Source: Microbacterium gallinarum (GTDB taxonomy: Bacteria; Actinomycetota; Actinomycetes; Actinomycetales; Microbacteriaceae). Taken from it: a stretch of DNA of 64,000 nt. The notes under the pieces are model-generated. The model did no database searches. It was not told the DNA's origin and was given only the letters and a program-made list of their open reading frames with translations. The stretch spans positions 62,001 to 126,000 of the forward strand of contig NZ_JACSPM010000003.1 of assembly GCF_014837165.1 (NCBI RefSeq). Reading direction: 5' to 3'. Numbering within the stretch: position 1 is the first letter of the stretch; the number at the start of each line of letters is the position of its first letter. This document shows positions 43,158 to 55,353 of this stretch, one piece after another. The translations under genes and the position numbers were made by a program.

Positions 43158-43619
43158 ATGTCGAACCCGCTCAAGAAGACCATGGTGTACCTGGGCCTCG
43201 CCGACGAGGAAGAGGTCTACGACGAGCCCGCGCCGCAGCCGCGCAGCCGCAAGCCCGAGGCGGTCGTCGAGAAGGCCGCCCCGGTCACCCCGCTGCACCG
43301 CCCCGCCGTCGTGCGTCAGCCGGCACCGACCGCGATCAGCGAGATCCTCACGGTGCACCCCAAGCAGTATCGCGACGCCCAGGTGATCGCCGAGAACTTC
43401 CGAGACGGAATCCCGGTCATCATCAACCTGTCGCAGATGAGCGACGCCGACGCGCGCCGCCTGATCGACTTCGCAAGCGGGCTCTCGCTCGGCCTCTACG
43501 GCCGCATCGAGCGCGTGACCAGCAAGGTCTTCCTGCTCTCGCCCGAGAACGTCGCGGTGTCCGGTGACGGAGCGGTCGCACAGGCCGACCCGGAATCCGT
43601 CCCCTTCGCACAGCCGTAG
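43158..43619 (+). CDS. sepF: cell division protein SepF
   Basis: Membrane-binding FtsZ anchor. 153 residues: amphipathic N-terminal helix [18 protein letters not shown], Pro-rich linker, then the SepF core ([67 protein letters not shown]). ATG at 43158 is chosen because ACGGAGG lies seven bases upstream and homologs start with [14 protein letters not shown]. An in-frame ATG at 43137, nine bases after TAACCT, would add seven residues and could serve on a leaderless transcript. Confidence 0.93.
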   Translation: MSNPLKKTMVYLGLADEEEVYDEPAPQPRSRKPEAVVEKAAPVTPLHRPAVVRQPAPTAISEILTVHPKQYRDAQVIAENFRDGIPVIINLSQMSDADARRLIDFASGLSLGLYGRIERVTSKVFLLSPENVAVSGDGAVAQADPESVPFAQP

Positions 43620-43622
43620 TCT
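43617..43622 (+). promoter_or_regulatory. -10 hexamer for yggT, leaderless spacing
   Basis: TAGTCT, formed partly by the sepF stop codon, six bases before the GTG at 43629. Confidence 0.45.
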
Positions 43623-43628
43623 GGATCC

Positions 43629-43928
43629 GTGGCCGTCGTCCAACTCATCGCCTCGATCCTGAATCTGGCACTGCTCCTCTATGTCTTCCTGTTGCTCGCG
43701 CGGCTGATCATTGACTGGATCCCGTTCTTCAACCGTGAATGGCGCCCGAAGGGCGCGGGGCTGGTCGCCGCCGAGATCGTCTACACCGTCACCGACCCGC
43801 CCATCAAGCTGTTCCGCAGGTTCATCCCGCCGCTGCGGGTCGGCGCGATCGCGATCGATTTCGGGTTCGCCCTCACGATGCTCCTGTGCTTCATCCTGCT
43901 GAGCGTCACGCGCGCCATCGCGAGCTGA
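43629..43928 (+). CDS. YggT-family membrane protein
   Basis: 99 residues with two membrane helices (VQLIASILNLALLLYVFLLLARLIIDWI and IAIDFGFALTMLLCFILLSVTRAI) joined by a cytosolic loop with the family motif YTVTDPPIKLFRRFIPPLR. Found between sepF and divIVA throughout actinobacteria and Firmicutes; proposed to assist envelope or division processes but not well characterised. GTG start. Confidence 0.92.
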   Translation: MAVVQLIASILNLALLLYVFLLLARLIIDWIPFFNREWRPKGAGLVAAEIVYTVTDPPIKLFRRFIPPLRVGAIAIDFGFALTMLLCFILLSVTRAIAS

Positions 43929-43956
43929 CGAATCCGCTGCGGGCACGCCGTCGTAC

Positions 43957-43987
43957 TTCGACACTCTCGGGGACCCGCGGCTATGCT
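43957..43987 (+). promoter_or_regulatory. candidate divIVA promoter
   Basis: TTCGAC (43957-43962) and TATGCT (43982-43987) with a 19-base spacer in the 136-base gap before divIVA. Confidence 0.4.
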
Positions 43988-44064
43988 TGCCTGATACGAC
44001 CAGCCGCCGGCCGGTCGACCCCCGACATCGGCCAGCGACCTGAGCGCTCGAAAGAGGAATCACC

Positions 44065-44655
44065 ATGGCATTGACCCCCGATGACGTCGTCACCAAGCAG
44101 TTCCAGCACGTCCGCTTCAAGGAGGGGTTCGACCCCGATGAGGTCGACGACTTCCTCGACGAGATCGTCGTCGAGTGGCGCAAGGCCCTCGCCGAGAACG
44201 AGGAGCTGAAGGCCAAGCTGGCTGCCTACGAGTCGGGTGCAGCCCCCGCTCCCGCCCGCGCCGCCGAGCCGGTTCCCGCTCCGGCGCCCGCGCCCGCCGC
44301 CCCCGCCGCGGCCGAGTCGGCGCCCAGCGGTGCCGCCAGCGCCGGCATCATCGAGCTCGCTCAGCGTCTCCACGACGAGCACGTCGCCGAAGGCCGCGCC
44401 CAGCGCGACCAGCTCATCGCCGACGCCAAGGCCCAGGCCGCTCAGATCGTCTCCGAGGCGGAGTCGCGCGGCCGCGACGAGGTCGCCAAGCTCGACCGTG
44501 AGCGCGCTCAGCTCGAGTCGCGCATCTCGGAGCTTCGCAACTTCGAGCGCGATTACCGCGCGCAGCTGCGCAGCTACATCGAGGGTCAGCTGCGCGACCT
44601 CGAGACCACGTCCACGTCCTCGGGCTCGACGCCGGTCTCGGCCATCGGCCTCTAG
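44065..44655 (+). CDS. divIVA: DivIVA/Wag31 polar growth protein
   Basis: Coiled-coil protein that marks negatively curved membrane and recruits polar or septal wall machinery. 196 residues. The N-terminal lipid-binding domain is LTPDDVVTKQFQHVRFKEGFDPDEVDDFLDEIVVEW (residues 3-38), followed by a coiled coil, an Ala/Pro-rich interruption (about 55-90) and a long C-terminal coiled coil. ATG start with AAAGAGGAA. In mycobacteria Wag31 is phosphorylated by PASTA kinases. Confidence 0.95.
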   Translation: MALTPDDVVTKQFQHVRFKEGFDPDEVDDFLDEIVVEWRKALAENEELKAKLAAYESGAAPAPARAAEPVPAPAPAPAAPAAAESAPSGAASAGIIELAQRLHDEHVAEGRAQRDQLIADAKAQAAQIVSEAESRGRDEVAKLDRERAQLESRISELRNFERDYRAQLRSYIEGQLRDLETTSTSSGSTPVSAIGL

Positions 44656-44664
44656 GCCTGCCCT

Positions 44665-45282
44665 TTGGCAGACCGGCCCCCCCTTCGCAAGGCGGCGGCC
44701 GGCGCCATCATCGCGGTTCTCGCGGTGGTGGTGCTGGCCGCCGATCAGTTCACGAAGCAGCTCGCCCTCGAGAACCTGCCGTATGAGCAGCCGGTTCCCG
44801 TCATCGGCGACTTCCTGATCTTCTATCTCGTCCGCAACCCCGGCGCGGCCTTCTCGCTCGGCGAAGGGGTCACCTGGATCTTCACCATCGCGCTGGCCGC
44901 CGTCGCGGTCGCGATCGTGTGGCTCGCCGCCACCCGCGTGAAGTCACGGCTGTGGGCGGTCGCGCTCGGACTGCTCCTGGGCGGCGTGCTCGGCAACCTC
45001 ACCGACCGCATGTTCCGCGAGCCGGGCTTCCCGGTCGGCCACGTGATCGACTTCATCAACACCCCGTGGATGATGCCGGCCATCTACAACATCGCCGACA
45101 TCTTCATCGTCTCGATGATGATCGGCGTCGCGCTCCTGGTGCTCGTCGGCCTGCACCTCGACGGCACGCGCGAGCGCAAAGCCGCCGCGATCGACGCCGA
45201 GGACGGTGACGGTGCGAGCGCCGGCGGCGCGGGCAGTGACGGCGAAGCGGATGCCGCGGCATCCGATTCCTCGAAGGGCTGA
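44665..45282 (+). CDS. lspA: lipoprotein signal peptidase
   Basis: Membrane aspartyl protease (signal peptidase II) that cleaves prolipoproteins. 205 residues, four membrane helices, motifs [19 protein letters not shown], and the catalytic Asp pair Asp129 (HVIDF) and Asp145 (NIADIF). A hydrophilic Asp/Ala/Gly-rich tail of about 35 residues is extra. The TTG start at 44665 is the only in-frame start before the first helix. Close to divIVA (nine bases). Confidence 0.93.
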   Translation: MADRPPLRKAAAGAIIAVLAVVVLAADQFTKQLALENLPYEQPVPVIGDFLIFYLVRNPGAAFSLGEGVTWIFTIALAAVAVAIVWLAATRVKSRLWAVALGLLLGGVLGNLTDRMFREPGFPVGHVIDFINTPWMMPAIYNIADIFIVSMMIGVALLVLVGLHLDGTRERKAAAIDAEDGDGASAGGAGSDGEADAAASDSSKG

Positions 45283-45283
45283 C

Positions 45284-46204
45284 GTGGAGTCGCGCAGTCT
45301 TCCCGTCCCGGACGGCCTCGACGGCACCCGGGTCGACGCGGCCCTCGCCAAGATGCTGGGCTTCTCACGCACCTTCGCGGCGGACGTCGCCGACGCAGGC
45401 GGTGTCGCGATGGACGGACGCACTCTCGCGAAGTCCGACAAGCTGCGGGGCGGCGCGTGGCTCGATGTCTCGTGGGCGCCCAAGGAGGAGCCGCGCATCG
45501 TCCCCGTCGAGGTGCCCGACCTCGGCATCGTGTATGACGACGACGACATCGTCGTCGTCGACAAGCCCTCCGGCGTCGCGGCGCACCCCTCGGTCGGCTG
45601 GGAGGGGCCCACGGTGCTCGGCGCCCTGGCCGCGGCCGGCTACCGCATCGCGACCACCGGCGCTGCCGAGCGCCAGGGGGTGGTGCATCGCCTCGACGTC
45701 GGCACCAGCGGTCTGATGGTCGTCGCGAAGACCGAGCACGCGTACACCGTGCTCAAGCGCGCGTTCAAGGAGCGCGAGGTCGACAAGATCTACCACGCCG
45801 TCGTGCAGGGGCATCCCGACCCGCTCGCGGGCACGATCGACGCACCCATCGGCCGTCACCCCCACCATTCGTGGAAGTTCGCGGTGACTCCCGACGGCAA
45901 GGACTCGGTCACGCACTACGAGACGCTCGAAGCCTTCCCCCGGGCATCTCTCCTCGAGATCCATCTCGAGACAGGTCGCACCCACCAGATCCGCGTGCAC
46001 ATGGCCGCCCACCGGCATCCGTGCGTCGGCGATCCGCTGTACGGAAGCGACCCGACTCTGGCGGCGCGCCTCGGGCTCACGCGGCAGTGGCTGCACGCTC
46101 ACGAGCTGTCGTTCGCTCACCCGTCTACGGGGGACTGGGTCACGTTCGCGTCGCCCTACCCACCCGATCTCGCCCACGCCCTCGAGGTGCTCCGCGGCGA
46201 CTGA
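45284..46204 (+). CDS. RluA/RluD-family 23S rRNA pseudouridine synthase
   Basis: 306 residues. N-terminal S4 RNA-binding domain ([34 protein letters not shown]), then the catalytic domain with [14 protein letters not shown], the active-site Asp in [38 protein letters not shown] and [10 protein letters not shown]. The S4 domain and motif set point to the RluD branch. GTG start at 45284, one base after lspA, the usual lspA-rluD operon. Confidence 0.94.
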   Translation: MESRSLPVPDGLDGTRVDAALAKMLGFSRTFAADVADAGGVAMDGRTLAKSDKLRGGAWLDVSWAPKEEPRIVPVEVPDLGIVYDDDDIVVVDKPSGVAAHPSVGWEGPTVLGALAAAGYRIATTGAAERQGVVHRLDVGTSGLMVVAKTEHAYTVLKRAFKEREVDKIYHAVVQGHPDPLAGTIDAPIGRHPHHSWKFAVTPDGKDSVTHYETLEAFPRASLLEIHLETGRTHQIRVHMAAHRHPCVGDPLYGSDPTLAARLGLTRQWLHAHELSFAHPSTGDWVTFASPYPPDLAHALEVLRGD

Positions 46205-46239
46205 CGACGCGGTCCGATGCGGGTGTCGGACGCCGGTGC

Positions 46240-46245
46240 CAGGCT
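46240..46245 (+). promoter_or_regulatory. weak -10-like hexamer, leaderless spacing
   Basis: CAGGCT, six bases before GTG 46252; the first base departs from consensus. Confidence 0.35.
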
Positions 46246-46251
46246 GAGACG

Positions 46252-46827
46252 GTGACGTCATCGATCAAGGTGGTTCCTGCCGAGAAGTTCGCCGATGTGC
46301 GCACGATGGTCGGCCCGAAGCGCCCTGACGCCGACGTCTGCTGGTGCCTCAGCTACCGCGTTCCGAGCAAGGAGAACCTCTCGCTGCACCGCGAAGCGCG
46401 GGGTGAGCGGGTGCGCGAGCTCATGAAGGAGGGCCCGCCCGGCGTGCTGGCCTACGACGGCGACGAGGTCGTCGGCTGGGCCGGCGTGCACCCGCGCGCC
46501 GACACCGCTTTCGCGACGAACCGCAAGATCCCGCACGTCGACGACCTCGCCGTGTGGAGCGTGTGGTGCCTCCGGGTGCGTCCCGGCCATCGCGGCAAGG
46601 GCATCTCGCATGCACTCCTGGAGGGCGCCGTCGCCTTCGCCAAGGAGAACGGCGCGCCCGCGATCGAGGGCTACCCCGTCGACAACCGCGGCGAGAAGGT
46701 CGACCTGACGATGGCCTACGTCGGCACTAAGGAGCTTTTCATGAGGGCTGGTTTCCGCAAGGCGGCAGACACCGACTCGGTGCTCAACGGCTTCCCCCGT
46801 GTGCTCATGCGGCTCGACCTCCGCTGA
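46252..46827 (+). CDS. GNAT-family N-acetyltransferase
   Basis: 191 residues. The acetyl-CoA-binding GNAT motif A is clear: WCLRVRPGHRGKGISHALLEGAVAFAKENGA (R/Q-x-x-G-x-G/A form), preceded by VVGWAGVHPR and followed by a C-terminal strand with LFMRAGFRKA. Two Cys near the N-terminus (VCWCLSY) match a subgroup of actinobacterial GNATs. Substrate unknown. GTG start at 46252. Confidence 0.87.
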   Translation: MTSSIKVVPAEKFADVRTMVGPKRPDADVCWCLSYRVPSKENLSLHREARGERVRELMKEGPPGVLAYDGDEVVGWAGVHPRADTAFATNRKIPHVDDLAVWSVWCLRVRPGHRGKGISHALLEGAVAFAKENGAPAIEGYPVDNRGEKVDLTMAYVGTKELFMRAGFRKAADTDSVLNGFPRVLMRLDLR

Positions 46828-46851
46828 CGCGGCGGCTCTCCGCGTGCCGGG

Positions 46852-47331
46852 TCACTTCGGCCGGCCGCCTTCGAAGCGCGCGGGGTCGTCCTCGGCGACG
46901 GCCAGGGCGATGCGCCGCACCTGCTCCTGCTCCATGTCGCCGAGCTCTTCCAGCCCGCGGAAGCCGACCTCGGTGAGTTCGCCGTCGGCGGGGTGCGGGT
47001 CACCCGACACCCAGCGGCACCGGAAGACGAGGTCGACGAAGTCGACCTGATCCCCGTTGGCGTACGTCAGCCGCGGCATCGCCTGCACGAAGGCGAGCCG
47101 CTCGACGCGCACGGCGACGCCGGCCTCCTCCGCGCACTCCCGGACCGCACTGTCGGCGGGCTGCTCGCCGGGGTCGACGATGCCCGAGACGCACGGCGGA
47201 CGGCCGTTGTCTGCCCGTCGCCCGACCGGCACGTTCTCATCGGGGAACACCACCGCCGTGACACCCACGAGGGGGAGCGGGGCCGTGCCGACCTGCTCGC
47301 GGAGCCGGAGGACGAAATCGGGTGTGGGCAT
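46852..47331 (-). CDS. NUDIX hydrolase
   Basis: 159 residues. Complete Nudix box: GIVDPGEQPADSAVRECAEEAGV (G-x5-E-x7-R-E-x2-E-E-x-G), which binds Mg2+ and cleaves a nucleoside diphosphate linked to another moiety. The core continues with PRLTYANGDQVDFVDLVFRCRW. Substrate unknown. ATG at 47331 with TAACGT six bases upstream (leaderless). Convergent with the GNAT gene. Confidence 0.9.
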   Translation of the reverse strand: MPTPDFVLRLREQVGTAPLPLVGVTAVVFPDENVPVGRRADNGRPPCVSGIVDPGEQPADSAVRECAEEAGVAVRVERLAFVQAMPRLTYANGDQVDFVDLVFRCRWVSGDPHPADGELTEVGFRGLEELGDMEQEQVRRIALAVAEDDPARFEGGRPK

Positions 47332-47337
47332 CCGTTC

Positions 47338-47343
47338 ACGTTA
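47338..47343 (-). promoter_or_regulatory. -10 hexamer for the NUDIX gene, leaderless spacing
   Basis: TAACGT on the minus strand, six bases before the ATG. Confidence 0.5.
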
Positions 47344-47414
47344 CCCGTGCGGATCCGGCTCCCGATCCGCTCGCCCCATATGAACCGGATGCCGCGAATC
47401 GGACAATACTCATT

Positions 47415-48017
47415 GTGACCACCGATGCCGACATCATCCGGCTCTCCCTGGAGAGACCCGCGGAGTTCGCCGAGATCTTCGTGCGACACGCGAAGCCGGT
47501 CGGCGCATTCGCGGCGCGACGTGTCGGTCTCGCCGCGGCCCAGGACGTCCTCAGCGAGACCTTCCTCATCGCCTTCCGCCGGCGGGCCTCCTTCGACACC
47601 GCGTGGGAGTCGGCGCGTCCCTGGCTGCTCGGCATCGCGTCACGTGTGGCGGGCAAGCACGGCCGAGACGAGGCCGCCCAGTGGCGGGCGTTCGCAGCCG
47701 AGGCGCGCAGCCGTGCGCCGTCGTCGGATGGCGCGGTTGACGCAGCGGGGGATCGATTGGACGCCGCCGCCTCCGTCCGCTCGCTGGCGCCGCTGATCGC
47801 GGGACTGGCGCGCCGCGACCGCGACACGCTCCTGCTCTACGCCTGGGGAGATCTCAGTTACGAGCAGATCGGCCAGGCGCTGGGGGTGCCGACGGGCACG
47901 GTGCGCTCCCGACTCAACCGGGTGCGGAAGAAGCTGAGCGCCGGTGCCGACGGGCCACAATCCGCAACAGACAGGAAAGGTGGTGGGATCGATGGACGTG
48001 TTGGATCTCGTGCGTGA
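47415..48017 (+). CDS. ECF-like RNA polymerase sigma factor
   Basis: 200 residues. Region 2 is AEIFVRHAKPVGAFAARRVGLAAAQDVLSETFLIAFRRRASFD and region 4 is LIAGLARRDRDTLLLYAWGDLSYEQIGQALGVPTGTVRSRLNRVRKKL, a typical sigma-70 region 4 HTH. No extra C-terminal domain. GTG start at 47415. Its end overlaps the next gene by 26 bases in another frame; that membrane protein is the likely partner or regulator. Confidence 0.88.
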   Translation: MTTDADIIRLSLERPAEFAEIFVRHAKPVGAFAARRVGLAAAQDVLSETFLIAFRRRASFDTAWESARPWLLGIASRVAGKHGRDEAAQWRAFAAEARSRAPSSDGAVDAAGDRLDAAASVRSLAPLIAGLARRDRDTLLLYAWGDLSYEQIGQALGVPTGTVRSRLNRVRKKLSAGADGPQSATDRKGGGIDGRVGSRA

Positions 48018-49116
48018 CCTCGGAGACGGGGCCGGGCTCGACGATGACACCATCGTGGTCGCGGAGCGAGCGCTCCGGCACGCGATCGACGGGGATACTG
48101 CGCGCCGGCGGCGCTTCCGCTGGGCGCTCGGCGGCGGGATCGGAGCCGCCGTGCTGGCGGGGACCGCTGCGACGGCCATCGCCATCTCGATGACGGACTC
48201 GACCGCTGTCGTGCAGCCGAACCCGGACGCCGACGTGGTGCGGACGCCCGTCGTCACCGTCGAGCCGGCGCCGGAGCCCAGGCCCACCACCCCCACGACT
48301 CCCACTGCTCCGACTGCGCAAGACGTGCTCGAGGGCGCGGCTGCGCTCGCGGGCGAATCAGCAGGTTCGGCGATGGCCGACGGCCGCTACCTGAAGATCG
48401 AGCACACGATCGAGCAGCTCGTGCTGTACGCGCAGGATGCTCCCCACAGCCCGTACAACGCGACCCGGGAGTCCGCGACGGCGGCGTGGGTCTCGACGGG
48501 CACGTGGGTGCAGTACATCCCGTCCGATCGGTCGGGCGAGTGGGTCCGCGTGTTCGAACCGGAGCACGAGATCACGGGCCGGTTCGGCGCCGCGACCGAC
48601 CAGCTGATCGCCGAGTGGGACCGGAACAGCGGGGTGGACGAGCTGATCGTGGATCGGGTGCAGGGCGGGGTCACCGAGTCGTTCGAAGGGGAGCCTGCTC
48701 CGGGATCGGACGCCTACTACGCGGAGATGCCCTTGAACCCGGGAGCCCTCCTGGAGTGGAACCGGCAGCGGGCCGTCGACGCCAACCTCGCTCCCGACGG
48801 TGCGCTCGACGCCGCCGTCGTCCTCATGCTGATCCAGGATCTCGAGCTGAACGCCGCACCCCCGGCGCTGCGTGCGGCGATGTTCCGCGCACTCGCCCTG
48901 GTGCCCGGCGCGGAGATCGTCACCGCCGATCAGACGACGTCGACGATCGCGTACACCTACCCGGGAGACCGTCACGAGACGCTGACGATCGACACGGCGA
49001 CGGGGCTCGTGACGTCGCGGTCCACCACCTTCGGAGCGGCAGACGGGGTGGTGCCCGGCACCGTGCCGGATGCCGCCTACCGGACGACGATCAGCGTGGT
49101 CGACGAGGCGCCCTGA
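47992..49116 (+). CDS. CU044_5270-type membrane protein paired with sigma factor
   Basis: 374 residues. A cytosolic N-terminal segment of about 42 residues (MDVLDLVRDLGDGAGLDDDTIVVAERALRHAI), Arg-rich flank, one membrane helix (WALGGGIGAAVLAGTAATAIAISM, about 45-67), a Thr/Pro linker, then a 270-residue extracytoplasmic domain. Proteins of this layout follow sigma factor genes in many actinobacteria and may act as anti-sigma or sensor proteins (inference; no zinc-binding HxxxCxxC is present). ATG at 47992 after AGGAAAGG. Confidence 0.8.
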   Translation: MDVLDLVRDLGDGAGLDDDTIVVAERALRHAIDGDTARRRRFRWALGGGIGAAVLAGTAATAIAISMTDSTAVVQPNPDADVVRTPVVTVEPAPEPRPTTPTTPTAPTAQDVLEGAAALAGESAGSAMADGRYLKIEHTIEQLVLYAQDAPHSPYNATRESATAAWVSTGTWVQYIPSDRSGEWVRVFEPEHEITGRFGAATDQLIAEWDRNSGVDELIVDRVQGGVTESFEGEPAPGSDAYYAEMPLNPGALLEWNRQRAVDANLAPDGALDAAVVLMLIQDLELNAAPPALRAAMFRALALVPGAEIVTADQTTSTIAYTYPGDRHETLTIDTATGLVTSRSTTFGAADGVVPGTVPDAAYRTTISVVDEAP

Positions 49117-49126
49117 CCGCGAACGC

Positions 49127-49179
49127 GACCGGGCGCTGGTTTCACCTTCGACTCGAGGGTGAAGCGACCTGGCCCGGTC
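49127..49179. terminator. long hairpin between the sigma partner gene and dnaE
   Basis: GACCGGGC (49127-49134) pairs with GCCCGGTC (49172-49179); an inner stem TTCACC...GGTGAA and TCG...CGA closes the loop. Probable terminator without T-tract. Confidence 0.55.
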
Positions 49180-49227
49180 GATCGGCGCCATCCCGGCGCG
49201 CGGCACCGAGGTGTCTGCGGGGCTGGT

Positions 49228-49233
49228 TAGGCT
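49228..49233 (+). promoter_or_regulatory. -10 hexamer for dnaE, leaderless spacing
   Basis: TAGGCT, six bases, then the GTG at 49240. Confidence 0.6.
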
Positions 49234-49239
49234 CGATCC

Positions 49240-52758
<3,519 letters not shown>

Positions 52759-52844
52759 GAGGCATCCCATCTCATTTCCGTCTCATGAGGCGTGAGTAGC
52801 ATGACAACGACGTATGCCGCCGTGCGCGGCCGGAAGGGAACATC

Positions 52845-53942
52845 GTGACCGACGATCAGCGTGCTGAGGAATTCGACGTCGCCGCAGGGCAGAACCACCA
52901 GGACGAACCGCCTCAGTACGGGGTCGGACCGTTCTCGATCCGCGAGGTCGCCCTCGTCGGCGTGTGGCTGATCGCGTTCGTCGTCTCGTTCTTCTCGATC
53001 GACGAAGGACGCTTCAACTCGGTGTGGACGGCGAGCATCCTCTGGATCCTCTCGATCGGTGTGCCGACCGTCGCCGTCTTCCTCATCGTCCTCCGTCGCC
53101 TCTCGCCGACCGGCATCCGCCGTGTGGGCTCGCTGGGTATCGACCAGTTCGCATCGGTGGCGTTCTCGGTCGCAGCGATCGTCTGGCTGCAGCTCGTCTG
53201 GGAGACGGTCGCGTTCGGGATCGACAGCGGGCGCTGGGTGCGCACGTGGGTGATCTGGGTCGAGCTCGCACTCATGCTCATCGGCGTCGTGCTCACGGTG
53301 TTCGCCCCGCTCCTGCCGACGCTCGGCCAGGACTTCCGCGGTCGCGCCGAGGTGCCGGCACACCGCAACGCGCGACCGATCCGCCCTGTCTCACCGCGCC
53401 CCGCCGCGCCGCGCGCGGAGGGGCCCGCGGGCGCCGATTTCGCCGAGTACGCACCGCCTGCGGCCGAGGCCACGGCGGCGTACGACACCACGACCGCGTA
53501 CGACACCACGACCGCGTACGACACCGGCTCGGCCCACGGGACGGAGCATGCCGGTGCCGCTCCGGCAGCCGAGGCTGCACCGCGTGGCGAGGCCGCTCCC
53601 GTCACCGAAGCTGCACCGGCCGTCGAGACCCGTGCCGAGCAGGAGCCCGCCGCCGCGACGACGGCGTTCGAGCCCGCGCACACCCGCGACACCTACGAGG
53701 CCGTCGAGACGCCGAGCAGCACCGCCGAGCCGGCGGCCGAGTCCTCCTCGCGTCACCAGGCCTTCTGGGCGCTCGTGCCCGAGGAGCGCGACGTCGTCGA
53801 CGAGATCGGCATCCCGGTGTTCCGCATCGGTCCGACCGCGTGGGCGCTCGTGATCGAGGACCGCGTCGACGTGTTCGTGGTGCGCCATGAGGACGGCCGG
53901 ATCGGCTACCTGCACGACGTCTCCGGCGTCACACGCGGCTGA
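52845..53942 (+). CDS. hypothetical four-helix membrane protein with repeat-bearing linker
   Basis: 365 residues. After a short acidic N-terminus there are four predicted membrane helices (VALVGVWLIAFVVSFFSI, ASILWILSIGVPTVAVFLIVL, ASVAFSVAAIVWLQLVWETVAF, VIWVELALMLIGVVLTVFAPLL), then a 150-residue Ala/Glu/Thr-rich linker containing AYDTTTAYDTTTAYDT, and a conserved-looking C-terminal cytosolic domain (FWALVPEERDVVDEIGIPVFRIGPTAWALVIEDRVDVFVVRHEDGRIGYLHDVSGVTRG). GTG start with GGAAGGGAA. Known in related genomes between dnaE and hisD but not characterised to my knowledge. Confidence 0.8.
   Translation: MTDDQRAEEFDVAAGQNHQDEPPQYGVGPFSIREVALVGVWLIAFVVSFFSIDEGRFNSVWTASILWILSIGVPTVAVFLIVLRRLSPTGIRRVGSLGIDQFASVAFSVAAIVWLQLVWETVAFGIDSGRWVRTWVIWVELALMLIGVVLTVFAPLLPTLGQDFRGRAEVPAHRNARPIRPVSPRPAAPRAEGPAGADFAEYAPPAAEATAAYDTTTAYDTTTAYDTGSAHGTEHAGAAPAAEAAPRGEAAPVTEAAPAVETRAEQEPAAATTAFEPAHTRDTYEAVETPSSTAEPAAESSSRHQAFWALVPEERDVVDEIGIPVFRIGPTAWALVIEDRVDVFVVRHEDGRIGYLHDVSGVTRG
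53478..53526 (+). repeat. 18-bp in-frame tandem repeat
   Basis: GCGTACGACACCACGACC at 53478-53495 and 53496-53513, then a partial third copy. It encodes AYDTTT units in the linker of the membrane protein. Confidence 0.85.
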
Positions 53943-54007
53943 TCTCGATACACGTCCGCGCTTCGCGGGGTCGCACTCGATCCGGCGGACCGCGACAAGG
54001 AACCCGC

Positions 54008-54013
54008 TACCGT
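54008..54013 (+). promoter_or_regulatory. -10 hexamer for hisD, leaderless spacing
   Basis: TACCGT, six bases, then the ATG at 54020. Confidence 0.5.
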
Positions 54014-54019
54014 AGAAGG

Positions 54020-55330
54020 ATGCTCCGGACGATCGATCTGCGGGGACGCACGCTGTCTCCGGCCGAACTCCTCGCCACCGTGCCGCGGGCGACCGCTGCA
54101 CGCGAAGAGGCGCTCTCGACGGCCGCGCGCATCGTCGCCGACGTCGCCTCGCACGGCGAGACGGCACTGCGCGACCAGGCGGAGAAGTTCGACGGCGTGA
54201 CGGGTCACGCCATCCGGGTTCCGGCGTCGCACCTCGATGAGGCGCTCGAATCGCTCGATCCGGCCGTGCGCGACGCGCTCGAGCAGGCGATCGAGCGCGT
54301 GCGAGAGGCATCCGCCGCACAGGTGCCGGCGCCGGTCACCACGCAGCTCGCGCCCGGCGCGCGGGTGATGCAGCGGTGGCAGCCGGTTCGGCGCGTGGGT
54401 CTCTACGTTCCGGGCGGAAAGGCGGTTTACCCGTCGAGCGTCGTGATGAACGTCGTGCCGGCGCAGGTCGCCGGTGTGTCTGAGATCGCGGTCGCCTCTC
54501 CGCCGCAGCGCGACCAGGGCGGCCGCGTGCACCCGGTGATCCTCGGGGCCGCGAAGCTGCTGGGGGTCGACGAGGTCTACGCGATGGGCGGTGCCGGCGC
54601 GATCGGCGCACTCGCGCACGGCGTCGGCGTGCTGGGTCTCGACCCGGTCGACATCGTCACCGGCCCCGGCAACAACTTCGTCGCGGCGGCGAAGCGCGCC
54701 GTGGCGGGATTGGTGGGGACGGATGCCGAGGCCGGCGCCACCGAGATCCTCATCGTCGCCGACGACAGCGCCGACGCGCGTCTGGTCGCCGTCGATCTGA
54801 TCAGCCAGGCCGAGCACGACGAACAGGCATCCGCCGTGCTCGTGACGGACTCCGAGAGCCTCGCCCAGGCTGTCGCGGCCGAGATCGCGCCGCGCGCCGC
54901 GGCGACCCGACACGCCGAGCGCGTCCAGGCGGCGCTCGCGGGTCCGCAGTCGGCGATCGTCCTGGTCGACGACCTCGACGCCGCGACCGCCTTCAGCAAC
55001 GCCTACGCGCCCGAGCACCTCGAGCTCCACCTGCGTGATCCGAAGCCCGAGCAGTTCGTGCACGCGGGCGCCGTCTTCGTCGGCGCCGACTCGCCGGTGA
55101 GCCTCGGCGACTACCTCGCGGGCAGCAACCATGTGCTGCCGACCGGCGGGCAGGCCCGCTACTCGGCGGGGCTGTCGGCCTCGACGTTCCTGCGCCCGCA
55201 GCAGGTCATCGAATACGACCACACCGCGCTCGAGGCCGTGCGCGACGCGATCGTGGTCCTCGCCGAGGCCGAGGCCCTCCCCGCCCATGGCGAAGCCGTC
55301 GTCGCCCGCTTCGAGACGCCGGCCGGCTGA
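54020..55330 (+). CDS. hisD: histidinol dehydrogenase
   Basis: Last two oxidations of histidine synthesis, Zn- and NAD-dependent. 436 residues. Motifs: GLYVPGGKAVYPSSVVMN, GAGAIGALAHG, DIVTGPGNNFVAAAKR, the zinc region DLISQAEHDEQA and the catalytic YAPEHLELH Glu-His pair, with a second metal site near SPVSLGDYLAGSNHVLPTGGQAR. ATG start with leaderless spacing. No other his gene follows; nrdR is next. Confidence 0.96.
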   Translation: MLRTIDLRGRTLSPAELLATVPRATAAREEALSTAARIVADVASHGETALRDQAEKFDGVTGHAIRVPASHLDEALESLDPAVRDALEQAIERVREASAAQVPAPVTTQLAPGARVMQRWQPVRRVGLYVPGGKAVYPSSVVMNVVPAQVAGVSEIAVASPPQRDQGGRVHPVILGAAKLLGVDEVYAMGGAGAIGALAHGVGVLGLDPVDIVTGPGNNFVAAAKRAVAGLVGTDAEAGATEILIVADDSADARLVAVDLISQAEHDEQASAVLVTDSESLAQAVAAEIAPRAAATRHAERVQAALAGPQSAIVLVDDLDAATAFSNAYAPEHLELHLRDPKPEQFVHAGAVFVGADSPVSLGDYLAGSNHVLPTGGQARYSAGLSASTFLRPQQVIEYDHTALEAVRDAIVVLAEAEALPAHGEAVVARFETPAG

Positions 55331-55338
55331 CCCGGGCG

Positions 55339-55344
55339 TAGGCT
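55339..55344 (+). promoter_or_regulatory. -10 hexamer for nrdR
   Basis: TAGGCT nine bases before the ATG at 55354, giving at most a two-to-three-base leader. Confidence 0.45.
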
Positions 55345-55353
55345 GTCTCTGCC

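Noticed and set aside
53478..53526. Short CRISPR-like array
   Set aside because: The repeats are directly adjacent without spacers and lie in frame within a gene.
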